From: CAIMWS01 sp964409245
GTDB taxonomy: Bacteria > Verrucomicrobiota > Verrucomicrobiia > Limisphaerales > UBA1319
Direction: 5' to 3'
Length of the DNA: 64,000 nucleotides
Assembly (NCBI GenBank): GCA_964409245.1
Contig: CAYPCQ010000013.1
Location: 33,183 to 97,182 of the forward strand
Below are positions 42,752-51,871 of this stretch, in pieces (within the stretch, counting starts at the first letter, position 1; each line of letters begins with the position of its first letter). The position numbers and the translations under genes are program-made. Below the pieces are notes generated by a model. It was given only the letters and a program-made list of their open reading frames with translations, was not told the DNA's origin and did no database searches.

Positions 42752-43091
42752 AAGTTTTTGTGGGTTAACCATTCCTTCCTCGCGCCACCGGCCCAATTAA
42801 AAACCCGCTTTCCCCCTGGCGGGGATTGCGGGCGGCCTGCGAGCGATGGGAAGAAAGCTTCAGGCCGCGTCAGGTGACAACCACGACGCTCAGACCTTGC
42901 ACCACTTTCTCCCGTTTATTCATGTATGGCCAGTTTAAGCGCGCCACTGGCCGCCGTCAAACAGGATTTAGGCGATAAAAACCCGTACGGAAACCCGGCT
43001 GTACCTCTGCGGAGACCCACCAAACGCCCCAGCCCGGGCCGGATATTCAATCCCAACCGATTGATTACCAAGCATTTATGACCGTTCAGGA
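42752..43091. other. 340-bp intergenic region
   Basis: Both flanking genes are on the minus strand, so it should contain the ilvN promoter. A short leader peptide rich in branched-chain residues was looked for and not found. I see nothing else recognisable. Confidence 0.4.
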
Positions 43092-44405
43092 TCAGCGCTC
43101 GAAGGCTTCCATGAATTTAACCATTCCGCGCACATCGTGGTAGTTGGCCTTCCAATTGTGTGCTTTGGCGGGGTTTTTTGGTTTGCCTTCAGCGGTGACG
43201 GTGTCCAGCCAGATGCCATCCCGGGGGTCGGCTTGATGTTGGTTAATAAATTCCAGCAATTGCCCAAGGGCTTGGGCATAGGCGGGATTGGGCTTGTGTC
43301 TCAAGCCATCGACCAGGGCGGCCAGCCATTCGGACTGCACCCACCAGACTTTGTCGGTGTCCGTGGCGGGCTGGTCGCCAACGCCGCGATTATACAATCC
43401 GCCCCGCTGCAGGTCGCAACCGAACTTCAGGGCGTGCTGGAGGTGGGCGTCAAAATGATCCCAAGCCAATTTTTGGCCAAGCACCTGCTGGGCGCGGATC
43501 ATCAGCCAGGCGAATTCCACGTTGTGACCATAGGAGAGCCCGGCGCTCTGGGGACCGGTCACCGGCTGCCAATCCAATTGGCGGTGGAAATTGGATTTCC
43601 CGGCATTCCTGGGGTAAAAATAGGTCTGGTTGATGCGCACCGCCTCCGCCAGGGAATTGCGAATCCCCCCGTCGTGCGAGACATCATAAAGTTCGGTCAA
43701 GGCTTCCATCAGGTGCAGGTGGGTGTTGGCGCTTTTGCAGCCACCCACTTCCACGATCGCCTCCGGCCCCGGTTTCAGCATGGGTGTCCAATCCCGCTCG
43801 AAATGCTCGATCCAGCCGCCATTTTTCTGATCGTAGGCGCGCTTGTGCAGGACTTCATAGAGCTCCCGCGCCTGCCGCAAAGCGGTTCGATCCCCGCTGG
43901 CGCGATAATATTCCACCAGGCCGTAAATCACAAACGACTCGCCATAAACGATTTTGCGCTGATTCAACGGCCGGCCGGCCAGGTCTGTGCTCCAGAAATA
44001 ACCACCGTGTTCCTGATCCAGGAAGTGTTCGATCAAAAAACGGTAGCCTTGTTCCGCCGCCTTGAGGTAATTACGCTGGTTATCGGTAAAGCCCTTGCGA
44101 TGGGCGTGTGAAAAGCCCCAAATCATGCGGGATTGGGTGACCAGCTGCTTTTCCGAGGCCCCCCCGATTTTGCCTTGGCCGTCATCCGCCAGCAGGTATC
44201 CGCCATGGGTGGCATCCTGGGCGGTATCATACCAGTAAGGCAGGATTTTGCCCGCCAACTGGCTGCGGAATTCACGGGCATATTCCGCCCGGGTTTTGGC
44301 CTCTGCCGACGGCGCCGTAAAGGCGATGCTGCCGGCCAGCAGGACGGCAGCCAGCCAGGAATTCAACTTCGGACCAACCTTGTGGACACCAATTTTTTCG
44401 TGCAT
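43092..44405 (-). CDS. exported AGE-family epimerase, cellobiose-2-epimerase-like
   Basis: A 437-residue protein. Start ATG 44405 gives a signal peptide ('LAAVLLAGSIAFTAPSAEAK'). The mature protein is an (alpha/alpha)6 barrel of the N-acylglucosamine 2-epimerase superfamily. Motifs fit the cellobiose/mannobiose 2-epimerase branch: 'SANTHLHLMEALTELYDV', 'SYGHNVEFAWLMIRAQQVLG', 'KVWWVQSEWLAAL' and 'NYHDVRGMVKFMEAFER', which supply conserved His and Trp residues. Known members of this branch are mostly cytoplasmic, so the signal peptide is unusual. A secreted beta-propeller glycosidase lies 69 bp upstream, suggesting joint work on extracellular beta-mannan or cello-oligosaccharides. Confidence 0.86.
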   Translation of the reverse strand: MHEKIGVHKVGPKLNSWLAAVLLAGSIAFTAPSAEAKTRAEYAREFRSQLAGKILPYWYDTAQDATHGGYLLADDGQGKIGGASEKQLVTQSRMIWGFSHAHRKGFTDNQRNYLKAAEQGYRFLIEHFLDQEHGGYFWSTDLAGRPLNQRKIVYGESFVIYGLVEYYRASGDRTALRQARELYEVLHKRAYDQKNGGWIEHFERDWTPMLKPGPEAIVEVGGCKSANTHLHLMEALTELYDVSHDGGIRNSLAEAVRINQTYFYPRNAGKSNFHRQLDWQPVTGPQSAGLSYGHNVEFAWLMIRAQQVLGQKLAWDHFDAHLQHALKFGCDLQRGGLYNRGVGDQPATDTDKVWWVQSEWLAALVDGLRHKPNPAYAQALGQLLEFINQHQADPRDGIWLDTVTAEGKPKNPAKAHNWKANYHDVRGMVKFMEAFER

Positions 44406-44473
44406 AGGGCTAATAAATCCCCAACTTTTCCGAAAGCTCAAGCTTGAAAAGCCAATCCGGATTCCCCCCCTGC

Positions 44474-45451
44474 TCAAAAACCGAGCTCCTCTCCCGCATG
44501 CAGGGCCAAACCGATCTGTTCCACGGAACCATGCCGTCCATTATACCAGAGCAACCACTGCCGGCCGTCGAATATGGCATAGGGTTTATAGCAGGCGTCA
44601 TGGTCCCATTGCCCGGGCGATGGCTGAATGATGGGATTGGCGAAATGCCGCTGCCAGCCACTGATCCCATCCCGGGACCGGGCCAGGCCGATCTGGGCGT
44701 GGTCCACATCCCGGAAGCCGATATAGAACAGGTAATGCCACCCCCCGTGGCACACCACCTGGCATGCCGTTACTTTATGGCGTTCCCAGGCGTTGGCGGG
44801 AGCCGCCTTGAACACAGGATTAGACCCCAGCTTGGCCCAATGCAATCCATCCGGGCTGGTGGCATAGCCAATGGCGTCCGGCTCGTATTGTTCTCCGCCG
44901 GAATACCACATGCGGAAGCGCCCCGCCGGCTCATCCCAAAGCACGTGCGGGCACATCACCGCCACTTTTTCCCAGGGCTGGTCCGGAGCGAGCACCGGGG
45001 CTGTGCTCTGCCGGCTCCAGGCCACCCCATCCCCGCTGGTGGCATACCCGATCCAGGAATGCTCCCGTGCCTGTCCGGTGTACCACATATGATAGGTTCC
45101 CCCCCGTTTCACCACCACCGGCCGGTTGATATCTTTTTCCCAATCCGTGCCCGGATTGGGCCCGAGGACGATTTCCGGCTCGCTCCAGCGGATGCCATCG
45201 GCGCTGGAAACCACGGCCACGCTTTTTTTGGGGCGCCAGGAAAACCACATGCGGTAGCGTCCCCCTTCCCGGAGGAGGGAAACGTCAAAGCAAGTCCCCA
45301 AGGCGCCGCCCAGGACCGGATTTTGCTCAAACTTGTGCCAGCCAGCCGGGGCCGGGGCCGGAGCGGACGGATTGGAACCGGTTTCTGCACCCCAAACGGC
45401 TGCGGCCGCCACGGCGGCCACCAGCAGGAATGGCATCCGGCAGGTTTTCAT
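44474..45451 (-). CDS. exported five-bladed beta-propeller glycosidase-like protein
   Basis: A 325-residue protein with a signal peptide ('FLLVAAVAAAAVWGAE'; start ATG 45451). It has about five propeller blades with recurring 'IGYATS.DG..W' strands ('VAVVSSADGIRWSE', 'WIGYATSGDGVAWSR', 'AIGYATSPDGLHWAK', 'IGLARSRDGISGWQR') and 'YHMWYTG', 'FRMWYSGG', 'WLLWYNG' edges. This matches the GH43/GH32/GH130 clan fold. Which family cannot be decided by eye. GH130 phosphorylases act with epimerases of the adjacent type in mannan pathways, but those are cytoplasmic. Distribution of acidic residues fits a catalytic propeller, not a mere binding domain. Confidence 0.75.
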   Translation of the reverse strand: MKTCRMPFLLVAAVAAAAVWGAETGSNPSAPAPAPAGWHKFEQNPVLGGALGTCFDVSLLREGGRYRMWFSWRPKKSVAVVSSADGIRWSEPEIVLGPNPGTDWEKDINRPVVVKRGGTYHMWYTGQAREHSWIGYATSGDGVAWSRQSTAPVLAPDQPWEKVAVMCPHVLWDEPAGRFRMWYSGGEQYEPDAIGYATSPDGLHWAKLGSNPVFKAAPANAWERHKVTACQVVCHGGWHYLFYIGFRDVDHAQIGLARSRDGISGWQRHFANPIIQPSPGQWDHDACYKPYAIFDGRQWLLWYNGRHGSVEQIGLALHAGEELGF

Positions 45452-45507
45452 AATCAGGAGTTGGTTTATTGACGAGTTGAATGGGTGCGCGAAATGGAAG
45501 GATAAGC

Positions 45508-45945
45508 TCAAGCGGGCAGGTCTTTGCCCGTGGTGGTGACGGAAAGCTTGCCATGCTTGACTCCTTTGGAGGAGATGAGTTCATCGGCAATCTTTTTGAC
45601 CACCGCCGCCTGGCCGCGCACGACCAGCACTTCCAGGCAATTGTGGTGGTCCAAATGCACGTGCGTGGTGGTGATGATGGCGGCATGGTGATCATGCTGG
45701 ATGTCCGTAAGCGTGGCCTGCACATGTTGCTTGTGGTGATCATACACCAGCGTGATGGTGCCGGCGATTTCCTCCGCGCCGAGCTGCTGGCGATGTTCCA
45801 CCAACCGGTCCCGGATCATGTCGGCCACCGCCAGGGAGCGGTTGCTGTAACCCTTTTCCCGCACCATTTCATCCAGCTGCGGCAGCAACCCGGATGGCAG
45901 GGACACGCTCAGACGAGTGACCGTCTCTTTTTTCATAGCTTTCAT
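45508..45945 (-). CDS. nikR: nickel-responsive regulator NikR
   Basis: A 145-residue ribbon-helix-helix regulator. N-terminal 'ETVTRLSVSLPSGLLPQLDE' forms the DNA-binding strand and helix. The C-terminal ACT-like domain has the nickel ligands in the pattern H...H-x-H...C: 'HHKQHVQATL', 'TTHVHLDHHNCLEVLVV'. It normally represses nickel uptake genes. No nickel transporter, urease or hydrogenase is in the window, so its targets are elsewhere. The start may be ATG 45945 or 45936. It is upstream of, and probably separate from, the propeller gene. Confidence 0.93.
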   Translation of the reverse strand: MKAMKKETVTRLSVSLPSGLLPQLDEMVREKGYSNRSLAVADMIRDRLVEHRQQLGAEEIAGTITLVYDHHKQHVQATLTDIQHDHHAAIITTTHVHLDHHNCLEVLVVRGQAAVVKKIADELISSKGVKHGKLSVTTTGKDLPA

Positions 45946-46590
45946 GACCGGAAGGTGATCCTAAGCCAGCCGCCAGCCGTGTCAAACGGAAGGAAACGCT
46001 GGAGGAGCCAAAGAGGAAACGGCGCGGACGCTAAAACAGGCCGCAGGTGCGCCAGCCTCCTGGCGGGAGCAAACCAGAGCGGTACCAGCCGGTGGAAAAT
46101 CGCCCTGATTACCAGGGGAACAAGGCGCACTTTGGGGAACCATCAGCGGCCGCATTTTCTGAGGGTGGCTGGCGGCTGTGGAACGGGGAATGCCGCAAAA
46201 AAAGGAAATAAACCACGGAATACACGGATCAGGGGACCAAGAATTTCAAATTTGAAATTTTCAAAAACCGGGATGGGAAATTGAGGGCGGGTCAAAGCGG
46301 CGCAGCCGCGCCGCACTCCAAAAGCTCGCGCGCTCTCCGTGGCCTGCAGCGCATCCGGAGCGTGGAGGTCTCCGCCAGGTTTTGGTGTGCACCGGCCGGG
46401 GGCGCTTTCCAGGTTGGAATTGCCTGCGGGCAGGACGCAACTTCCGGGTATTGGGGCGGGCAGGGTAAAAACGTGGGGATGGCTTGGAGGCGAATTGCAG
46501 GATGTTTTACCTCGGACCAGGGCGATGCCCAGCCGGGAGGCCAGCACGTGGGCGGAAACACGGTTTGGCCGGCCGGCCGCCCGGCCCGGG
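45946..46590. other. 645-bp repeat-like intergenic region
   Basis: It contains an 'ACCACGGAATACACGGA' motif (about 46212-46228), an 18-bp perfect palindrome AATTTCAAATTTGAAATT (46242-46259), and a GC-rich hairpin GCGGCGC-agcc-GCGCCGC (46297-46314). A GC-rich block of irregular coding potential follows, up to the HzsA-like gene end. From general knowledge such blocks recur between genes in Verrucomicrobiota, but only one copy is in this window. No gene is supported. Confidence 0.5.
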
Positions 46591-49500
46591 TCACCTGGGC
46601 AGGCCGGCCAACTCGTCCGCCACGGTTTCTTTTTTGAGGCCTTTGAATCCCGGCATGTCGGCCTCGGGCGTGGCCAGCATGAGCTGACGCCCGGTTTCGA
46701 TGGCCTGGAGCATAGCTTGGAAATCGGGCGCGGCCCGGGTGGCGAACACCGGGGGCAGCTGCCCGTTGACGGCGTTGGTGAGGCCGCGCCCGAAAGGCCG
46801 GGCGAGATGCGCGGTGAGCGCGGGGCTCAGCTCCGGGCGCGTGAAATCGATCCACGCCAGCCGGCCATCCCAGATATTGGCGTGGTCGTTCGGGTGCGGA
46901 TACTTGCCGTGGCACGATTCGCAGGCGCGGCGATAGACGCCGAGGAAATCCCGCGCGAACCACGCCGAATCGGCGCCGGTTGCGACCTCCGTGCAGAGGT
47001 CGCGCCGGCCGGGAGACTGCGGACGGCTATGCGCGTAAGTGCCGTAATAGGGAACATTGGCGTCGATCCAGAGGTAAATGCGCTGGCGATCCTCCCGGGG
47101 GATTTTCCGCCCGCAGTGTTCGGTGTCCACGTAGTCGAGCAGGCGGCTGGCGAGGCTGCCGGTCCAAAGCGGCTGGTTGACCCCGGAAGGGGTGCGCAGG
47201 AGCCAGAAGAAATGGACCAGCGGCTTGGGCCGGGCCTGCTCGGCGGGCAGCATTTCGCCGGTCGCCATGTCGTGCTGGCGGTAGGAGCGGCTGCGGCCGA
47301 GCAGGTGGTCGTAGGCCATGCTGAAGAGGCGCGTTTTGTCGCCATTGAGAAGCAGGCCGCCGGATGGTGCCGCGCCATCGTGGCAGCGGACGCAGTATTG
47401 GTCGAGCACCGGCTGGACCACGGTGGGGAAATCCACGATGCCGTCCTTCAGCCAGGCGGGGTTCGTAAGTTTTTGCGCCGGCTTCAGCGCGGCGAGCGGA
47501 GGGTTGCCCCGGGGCGGGGCTGCCTGGCGCGGCTCGTGGCAGCCGATGCAGCTCACGGTCTGGCCGGGCATCACCTGGGCCCCGGAGGTCATCCGCTGGA
47601 GCTCGCGGCCCTCGGCGTCGAGGGCCTGGAAATAAATTTCGCGGAGCGCCGGCGCCTGGAAATAGCTCGAGCCATCCGCCTCGACCGGCACGGTGCCCCA
47701 GCAGCGCTTGGCGTAATAAGTGGCGTAGCTCATCACGGGCGATTGATCGAACGCGCGGCTCACCAGATCCTCGGTCTTGCGCACCTGCTCCATGACCCGC
47801 AGGTATTTCACCCGGCCGCGTTCGATCCCCGGGAGCCCGCGGTAAACATCCACCAGCAGGAAGGCGCCGGACGGCCCATCCGGGCGGGCGGCCTGGGGCT
47901 GGATGAGGGGTGGGGCCGCGGTTGGGCGGAGCGCCAGCGGGTTGTAACAACCGATCGCGGGATCCTCATAAAGGAGCTTTTTGTGGCCGGACACAGCGAG
48001 CAGAAAGAGCCGGTAACGGCTCACCTCGCCGCCGTAGGCCACCAGGAAGACCTGGTCCGAGAGCGGGAACGGATCGCGGTAGGACCATTCGGCGGCCTGG
48101 TCCCCGATGTGGGGGAATTCACGGGTGATATAGGCGTAGCCCTTCCCGCGCGGGGCCTCCGGCCCCTGGCGGGTGGTGATGAGGCCGATCGCGCCATGGG
48201 GCCAGCCATGGTGCGGCGCCAGCGTGGCGACCACCCGATCCGTGCGCCCCGGGAGCGGCCGCGCCTGCCAAAAGGTGGCCACATCGCGGACGGTGTTGCC
48301 GAAAAACAACTGGTAGCCGGTGCCATCGGGATTCTGGGTCCAGAGGCTCTGGCGGAAGGTGAGGTCGCGGTCCACGTATTCCCAGCGGGTGAAGAGCACC
48401 CGGCCGTCCGGCAGCAGCTGCGGGCTGAAGTCGGCCAGCGTATTCATGCTCACGCACCGGATGTTCGAGCCGTCCGCGGCCATGCGGTGCAGGTTGGAGG
48501 ACGGGCCGGGCTGGCACAAGGTGTAGCCGCCCCGGCGCGTCGATACGAACACCAGCTCCCCATCCGGCAGCGGGCAGGGGGCGATGTCATAAAATGGCCC
48601 GTCGGTGAGCTGGCGCAGCCCCTGGCCATCGGCGCCGATGCGGTAGATGTGCCACCAAGGCTCACCCGCTTTGCGGTAGGAGAAAAAGAACGTCTGCGCG
48701 TCGGCGGAGAGGTTCAGATCGTAAATGCACCCTTGCGGATCGCTGAAGATCGTCTTTACGGGCCGCCCAGGGCTGGCCGGATCGAAAATGTGGAGGCCGC
48801 AACCCGGCCGGCTGGGCCGGCTCTGCCAGATATCGCAGCTGATGGTGTTGGGGGAGCTTAGCGGATGCCGGGTCAGGAACGCGACCGGCGGCACCGCCAC
48901 CGTGTCCAGCAGCGGAGCGCCCAGGACCGGGGCAGGCTCGAACGGGAGCCGCTTTTTCCCCCGCCCGGTGTTCACCCACAGGTTCCGGTAGCGCGCCTCC
49001 CGCTGCCACGGCCGCAGGCCCACGGTCCCCGAGACCAGCAGGCTTTGGGGATCGCGGCAGCGGGTGATGGCCCGGCCATCGATGACCACCTCGAGCGAAT
49101 CGGCGGCCAGGCGGACCACCATGGAAAGCCATTGGTTCGTGGGCACCGCGCAGGGGATCTCCTGCAGGGCGTGGAAATCGTGGCAATGCCTGCCCACCAG
49201 CAGGTGCTGCTGCCTTGGGAAAAGCGCCACCTCGTAGCCGATGAACGCATCCGCCCCCTCCCCCGCCTCCCGCACCTTCACAATCAGCCCGGCATTCCCC
49301 TCCCGCCGGTCGCTGAAGAACATTTCCACCCCAACCTCCCCGGTGGTGAACGCCGGCTCCTCGCTGACCAGCTTCGGCCCGGAACCGCCCGACACCCGCA
49401 CCTCCCCGGCGCTCGCCAGCCAGTCACCGCCGTGGGCGGTGAAATGCCGGACCGGCTCCGGCAGGACCGGCAGCGGCTCTTCATACAGGGCGGAATGGGT

Positions 49501-49605
49501 GGAAACCGGGTTCTCAGCGGCCGGAACCGCATTGGCCGAGCACAACCAAACGACCGCAAAGAATAACAAGGGCTTCCGGGCGGCCAGGTAATCGCAAACC
49601 TTCAT
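46591..49605 (-). CDS. HzsA-like exported multi-domain protein with three c-type heme motifs
   Basis: A 1,004-residue protein with a signal peptide (residues 1-30). Residues about 45-215 look like a concanavalin-type domain. A TolB-like propeller follows (about 235-560; 'YDLNLSADAQTFFFSYRKAG', 'YDIAPCPLPDGELVFVSTRR', 'DFSPQLLPDGRVLFTRWEYV'). The C-terminal half has three CxxCH heme sites: 'CIGCH' (about 687), 'CVRCH' (about 736) and 'CESCH' (about 893). The order resembles proteins annotated as related to hydrazine synthase subunit A, which are widespread in Planctomycetota and Verrucomicrobiota without anammox. Actual redox function is unknown; no HzsB/C partner is here. It lies 183 bp after the exported-protein operon on the same strand. 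Confidence 0.87.
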   Translation of the reverse strand: MKVCDYLAARKPLLFFAVVWLCSANAVPAAENPVSTHSALYEEPLPVLPEPVRHFTAHGGDWLASAGEVRVSGGSGPKLVSEEPAFTTGEVGVEMFFSDRREGNAGLIVKVREAGEGADAFIGYEVALFPRQQHLLVGRHCHDFHALQEIPCAVPTNQWLSMVVRLAADSLEVVIDGRAITRCRDPQSLLVSGTVGLRPWQREARYRNLWVNTGRGKKRLPFEPAPVLGAPLLDTVAVPPVAFLTRHPLSSPNTISCDIWQSRPSRPGCGLHIFDPASPGRPVKTIFSDPQGCIYDLNLSADAQTFFFSYRKAGEPWWHIYRIGADGQGLRQLTDGPFYDIAPCPLPDGELVFVSTRRGGYTLCQPGPSSNLHRMAADGSNIRCVSMNTLADFSPQLLPDGRVLFTRWEYVDRDLTFRQSLWTQNPDGTGYQLFFGNTVRDVATFWQARPLPGRTDRVVATLAPHHGWPHGAIGLITTRQGPEAPRGKGYAYITREFPHIGDQAAEWSYRDPFPLSDQVFLVAYGGEVSRYRLFLLAVSGHKKLLYEDPAIGCYNPLALRPTAAPPLIQPQAARPDGPSGAFLLVDVYRGLPGIERGRVKYLRVMEQVRKTEDLVSRAFDQSPVMSYATYYAKRCWGTVPVEADGSSYFQAPALREIYFQALDAEGRELQRMTSGAQVMPGQTVSCIGCHEPRQAAPPRGNPPLAALKPAQKLTNPAWLKDGIVDFPTVVQPVLDQYCVRCHDGAAPSGGLLLNGDKTRLFSMAYDHLLGRSRSYRQHDMATGEMLPAEQARPKPLVHFFWLLRTPSGVNQPLWTGSLASRLLDYVDTEHCGRKIPREDRQRIYLWIDANVPYYGTYAHSRPQSPGRRDLCTEVATGADSAWFARDFLGVYRRACESCHGKYPHPNDHANIWDGRLAWIDFTRPELSPALTAHLARPFGRGLTNAVNGQLPPVFATRAAPDFQAMLQAIETGRQLMLATPEADMPGFKGLKKETVADELAGLPR

Positions 49606-49788
49606 ATTTATTGAGGCAATGAAATAACACCCAGCGGAGGGAAAGACAAGTGATGGACGATCCGCGGGCCCGTGGACAAGGCTGGCTCAGGAGGCCGGCA
49701 GCGCGGAGCCAAGGGCCTGAATACGGCCAAGCATCCCATCCGCACCGCCGGCAGATGGAAGCGGGCCGCTGTATGATGCGGTGGGCGT

Positions 49789-50931
49789 TTATGGTCCCGC
49801 AGTGCGAACGCAGCGGAATCCCACGTCGAGCGCGGGAACATGGGGATACTGGGTCTGCCGGACCGCCAGCCGCAGTTTTAGGGGGTCGTCATACCAGGAG
49901 CCGCCACGCACGATGCGCAGATCCCCGGAATCGGGTCCGCGTGGATCGTCCTGGCGGTTGGAGGTGTAAGCCCCCACCCGGTCCCAGCAAAGCTCGGCGA
50001 CGTTGCCTGCCATATCGTATAATCCAAATCCGTTCTTCATATCCATCCCGCCGACGGTCTGAAAGCCATTGTAAAAACCGACCGGCGTGCTGCCGTTATC
50101 GTAGGGATCGCCGCTGTCCCAGAAGTTGGCCATTTTGCCGAAGACGGAAATCACGTAGTTGGTTTCCTTATTTTCCCAATCGTTGTGCTGATTCGGCAAG
50201 CCACCTCGAGCGGCCTTCTCCCATTCTGCCTCGGTGGGGAGCCGGTAGCCGGATGACATCCAGGCCACACATCCATTGGTTAAATTCAAGGCCCCCGTGC
50301 GATAAATTGCCGCCTTCGAACCATCGGTGTAATAGACTGGCTGCAGTCCGTTCCGCTCCGACCGGGCGTTGCACCATTTGACGGCATCGTGCCAGCTCAT
50401 GTCGCCAACCGGGTGGTCCGAGGCATCCGCGAAACCGGGGGAGTCGAACTCGTAGCCGTGAGCGCGCCCCCAGTCCGCCACGTCATCCCATATCGCTTGC
50501 GTGACCTCGAAACGGTCTATTAAGAAGGCGCTCACGAAGACGGTGTGGAGGGGCGATGCCAAACTGTTGGTGTAGATAATATCGCCCATCAGAAATTCGC
50601 CGGGGGGCACATATTCCATTCCCGGCGGCACCACCACGGGCGTGCCGCGAGCGGTTACGCGATAGAACATCGGCACGGACACCGTGATCGTATTGGCGGC
50701 GGGCTGAAGGATTTTCAGTTGCTCCCACGAATTGGTCCAAGGCCCTTCGGCCGTCGGCGCCCATTCGACAAAGTAATTTGTAAAGCCTGGCACCGTTGAA
50801 AAGGTCAACTGCCCGTTTTTCGACAAGGCGGTAATTTGGGGCGCGGCCGGAGTGCTTTGGGCCAATGCGCCTGATCTGGACATTCCCAAAAGAAGGAGCG
50901 CCAGCCAACAGGAAAAGGGAATCGTTTTCAT
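49789..50931 (-). CDS. exported SUMF1/FGE-fold protein
   Basis: A 380-residue protein with signal peptide ('FSCWLALLLLGMSRSGALAQ'; start ATG 50931). Residues about 30-110 are a beta domain of the type that precedes catalytic or binding modules in this phylum ('FTNYFVEWAPTAEGPWTNSW'). Residues about 115-378 have the formylglycine-generating-enzyme fold: 'MEYVPPGEFLMGDIIYTNS', 'PVGDMSWHDAVKWCNARSER', 'YRLPTEAEWEKAARGG' and 'GNVAELCWD', ending 'DVGFRCVR'. I cannot place the two active-site Cys of true FGE, and no sulfatase is in the window, so it is more likely a binding or unknown-activity variant. It is the last gene of the exported operon. Confidence 0.85.
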   Translation of the reverse strand: MKTIPFSCWLALLLLGMSRSGALAQSTPAAPQITALSKNGQLTFSTVPGFTNYFVEWAPTAEGPWTNSWEQLKILQPAANTITVSVPMFYRVTARGTPVVVPPGMEYVPPGEFLMGDIIYTNSLASPLHTVFVSAFLIDRFEVTQAIWDDVADWGRAHGYEFDSPGFADASDHPVGDMSWHDAVKWCNARSERNGLQPVYYTDGSKAAIYRTGALNLTNGCVAWMSSGYRLPTEAEWEKAARGGLPNQHNDWENKETNYVISVFGKMANFWDSGDPYDNGSTPVGFYNGFQTVGGMDMKNGFGLYDMAGNVAELCWDRVGAYTSNRQDDPRGPDSGDLRIVRGGSWYDDPLKLRLAVRQTQYPHVPALDVGFRCVRTAGP

Positions 50932-50968
50932 AATGAGATCGGGATATCGGAGTTCTTCAGCAAATCGC

Positions 50969-51832
50969 TTATTGGACCACCACACGGTAAAATTGAATTG
51001 TGCCCGTCATTTCCACATAAACCGAGACAAAGTTCCCATCGCCCACAAAAGCGTCGCACGGCACGGCCGCATTCGATTCGCCAAGAGTCATTTTCGCTGG
51101 ATGCCATAGAGCGTCGGCGCCGGCCTGGCTGGCGGCATATATCTGGTAATGGGTGCCCGCGGCCGTCAGGATACGCAAGCGCAATTTTCCGTTCGCCAGC
51201 CTGACCGTTTCCTCGACCTTCAGGAAATCGTCGCTCAGGAACGCGTAGGTTCTAGCCCGGTACTCGTCAAGATTGGAGACCCCATCCCCGTCGAAATCAT
51301 CCCCGGGCTGGACCTGAGATATGTCAGCCAAAGCGCCGCCGGAGTTATCGACCAACATTTGTTCCCACGCGTCGGGCAAGCCGTTGCCATTGGCATCCGT
51401 GCCGGTGGTGACATAAATGCCAAGCATATCTCCCGCCTGCCCCGCGGCCAAAGCACGGGTTTCAAGGATCGGGCGCTCTCCTCCCAGCGTGCGCACCGAG
51501 ATGGCGATAGCCTGCCCAGGGTGGGCGGCATAACCGGCATAAGGGGCGGCAACGCCATCGTCCAGTGCGAGGGGCAATTTGAAATTCACACCTGGCGCCA
51601 GCATCCCCAGGATGGGCCAGCGGCTGCACACACGCCCCTCAACCCGGAGGATCACCTCCGCATCGCGCACATAGGGGTTGCCATATTCGTCCCGGGCTTG
51701 CCCATAGTAAACACAAGGGGGCTGGGGAACGCCAGCCTGGCAGACACCCAATGCCAGACCGGAGGCGGCAAACAACCGCGACAGCGGCCCAAGCCGCCAG
51801 CTGCGAGAAAATTTTACAGGAGAGATGCTCAT
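50969..51832 (-). CDS. exported protein with calcium-binding type-3 repeats
   Basis: A 287-residue exported protein (hydrophobic N-terminus 'LSRLFAASGLALGVCQAG'). Residues about 40-145 are beta-rich ('GQARDEYGNPYVRDAEVILR'). Two calcium-loop motifs of the thrombospondin-3/dockerin type follow: 'DANGNGLPDAWEQ' and 'DFDGDGVSNLDEY' (about 148-190). The C-terminal part (about 200-287) is a small beta domain ending 'TGTIQFYRVVVQ'. No enzyme motif is seen. It sits 37-39 bp from both neighbours in the exported operon. Confidence 0.8.
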   Translation of the reverse strand: MSISPVKFSRSWRLGPLSRLFAASGLALGVCQAGVPQPPCVYYGQARDEYGNPYVRDAEVILRVEGRVCSRWPILGMLAPGVNFKLPLALDDGVAAPYAGYAAHPGQAIAISVRTLGGERPILETRALAAGQAGDMLGIYVTTGTDANGNGLPDAWEQMLVDNSGGALADISQVQPGDDFDGDGVSNLDEYRARTYAFLSDDFLKVEETVRLANGKLRLRILTAAGTHYQIYAASQAGADALWHPAKMTLGESNAAVPCDAFVGDGNFVSVYVEMTGTIQFYRVVVQ

Positions 51833-51871
51833 AGAATAAAATGGGGATAAGCTATCAAGGCGTCATTCATT

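Noticed and set aside
42752..43091. possible ilv leader peptide/attenuator
   Set aside because: No short frame rich in Leu, Val or Ile codons followed by alternative hairpins was found upstream of ilvN.
46339..48861. 840-codon open frame opposite the HzsA-like gene
   Set aside because: It is the complement of well-conserved propeller and heme sequence; the translation is compositionally biased and matches no family.
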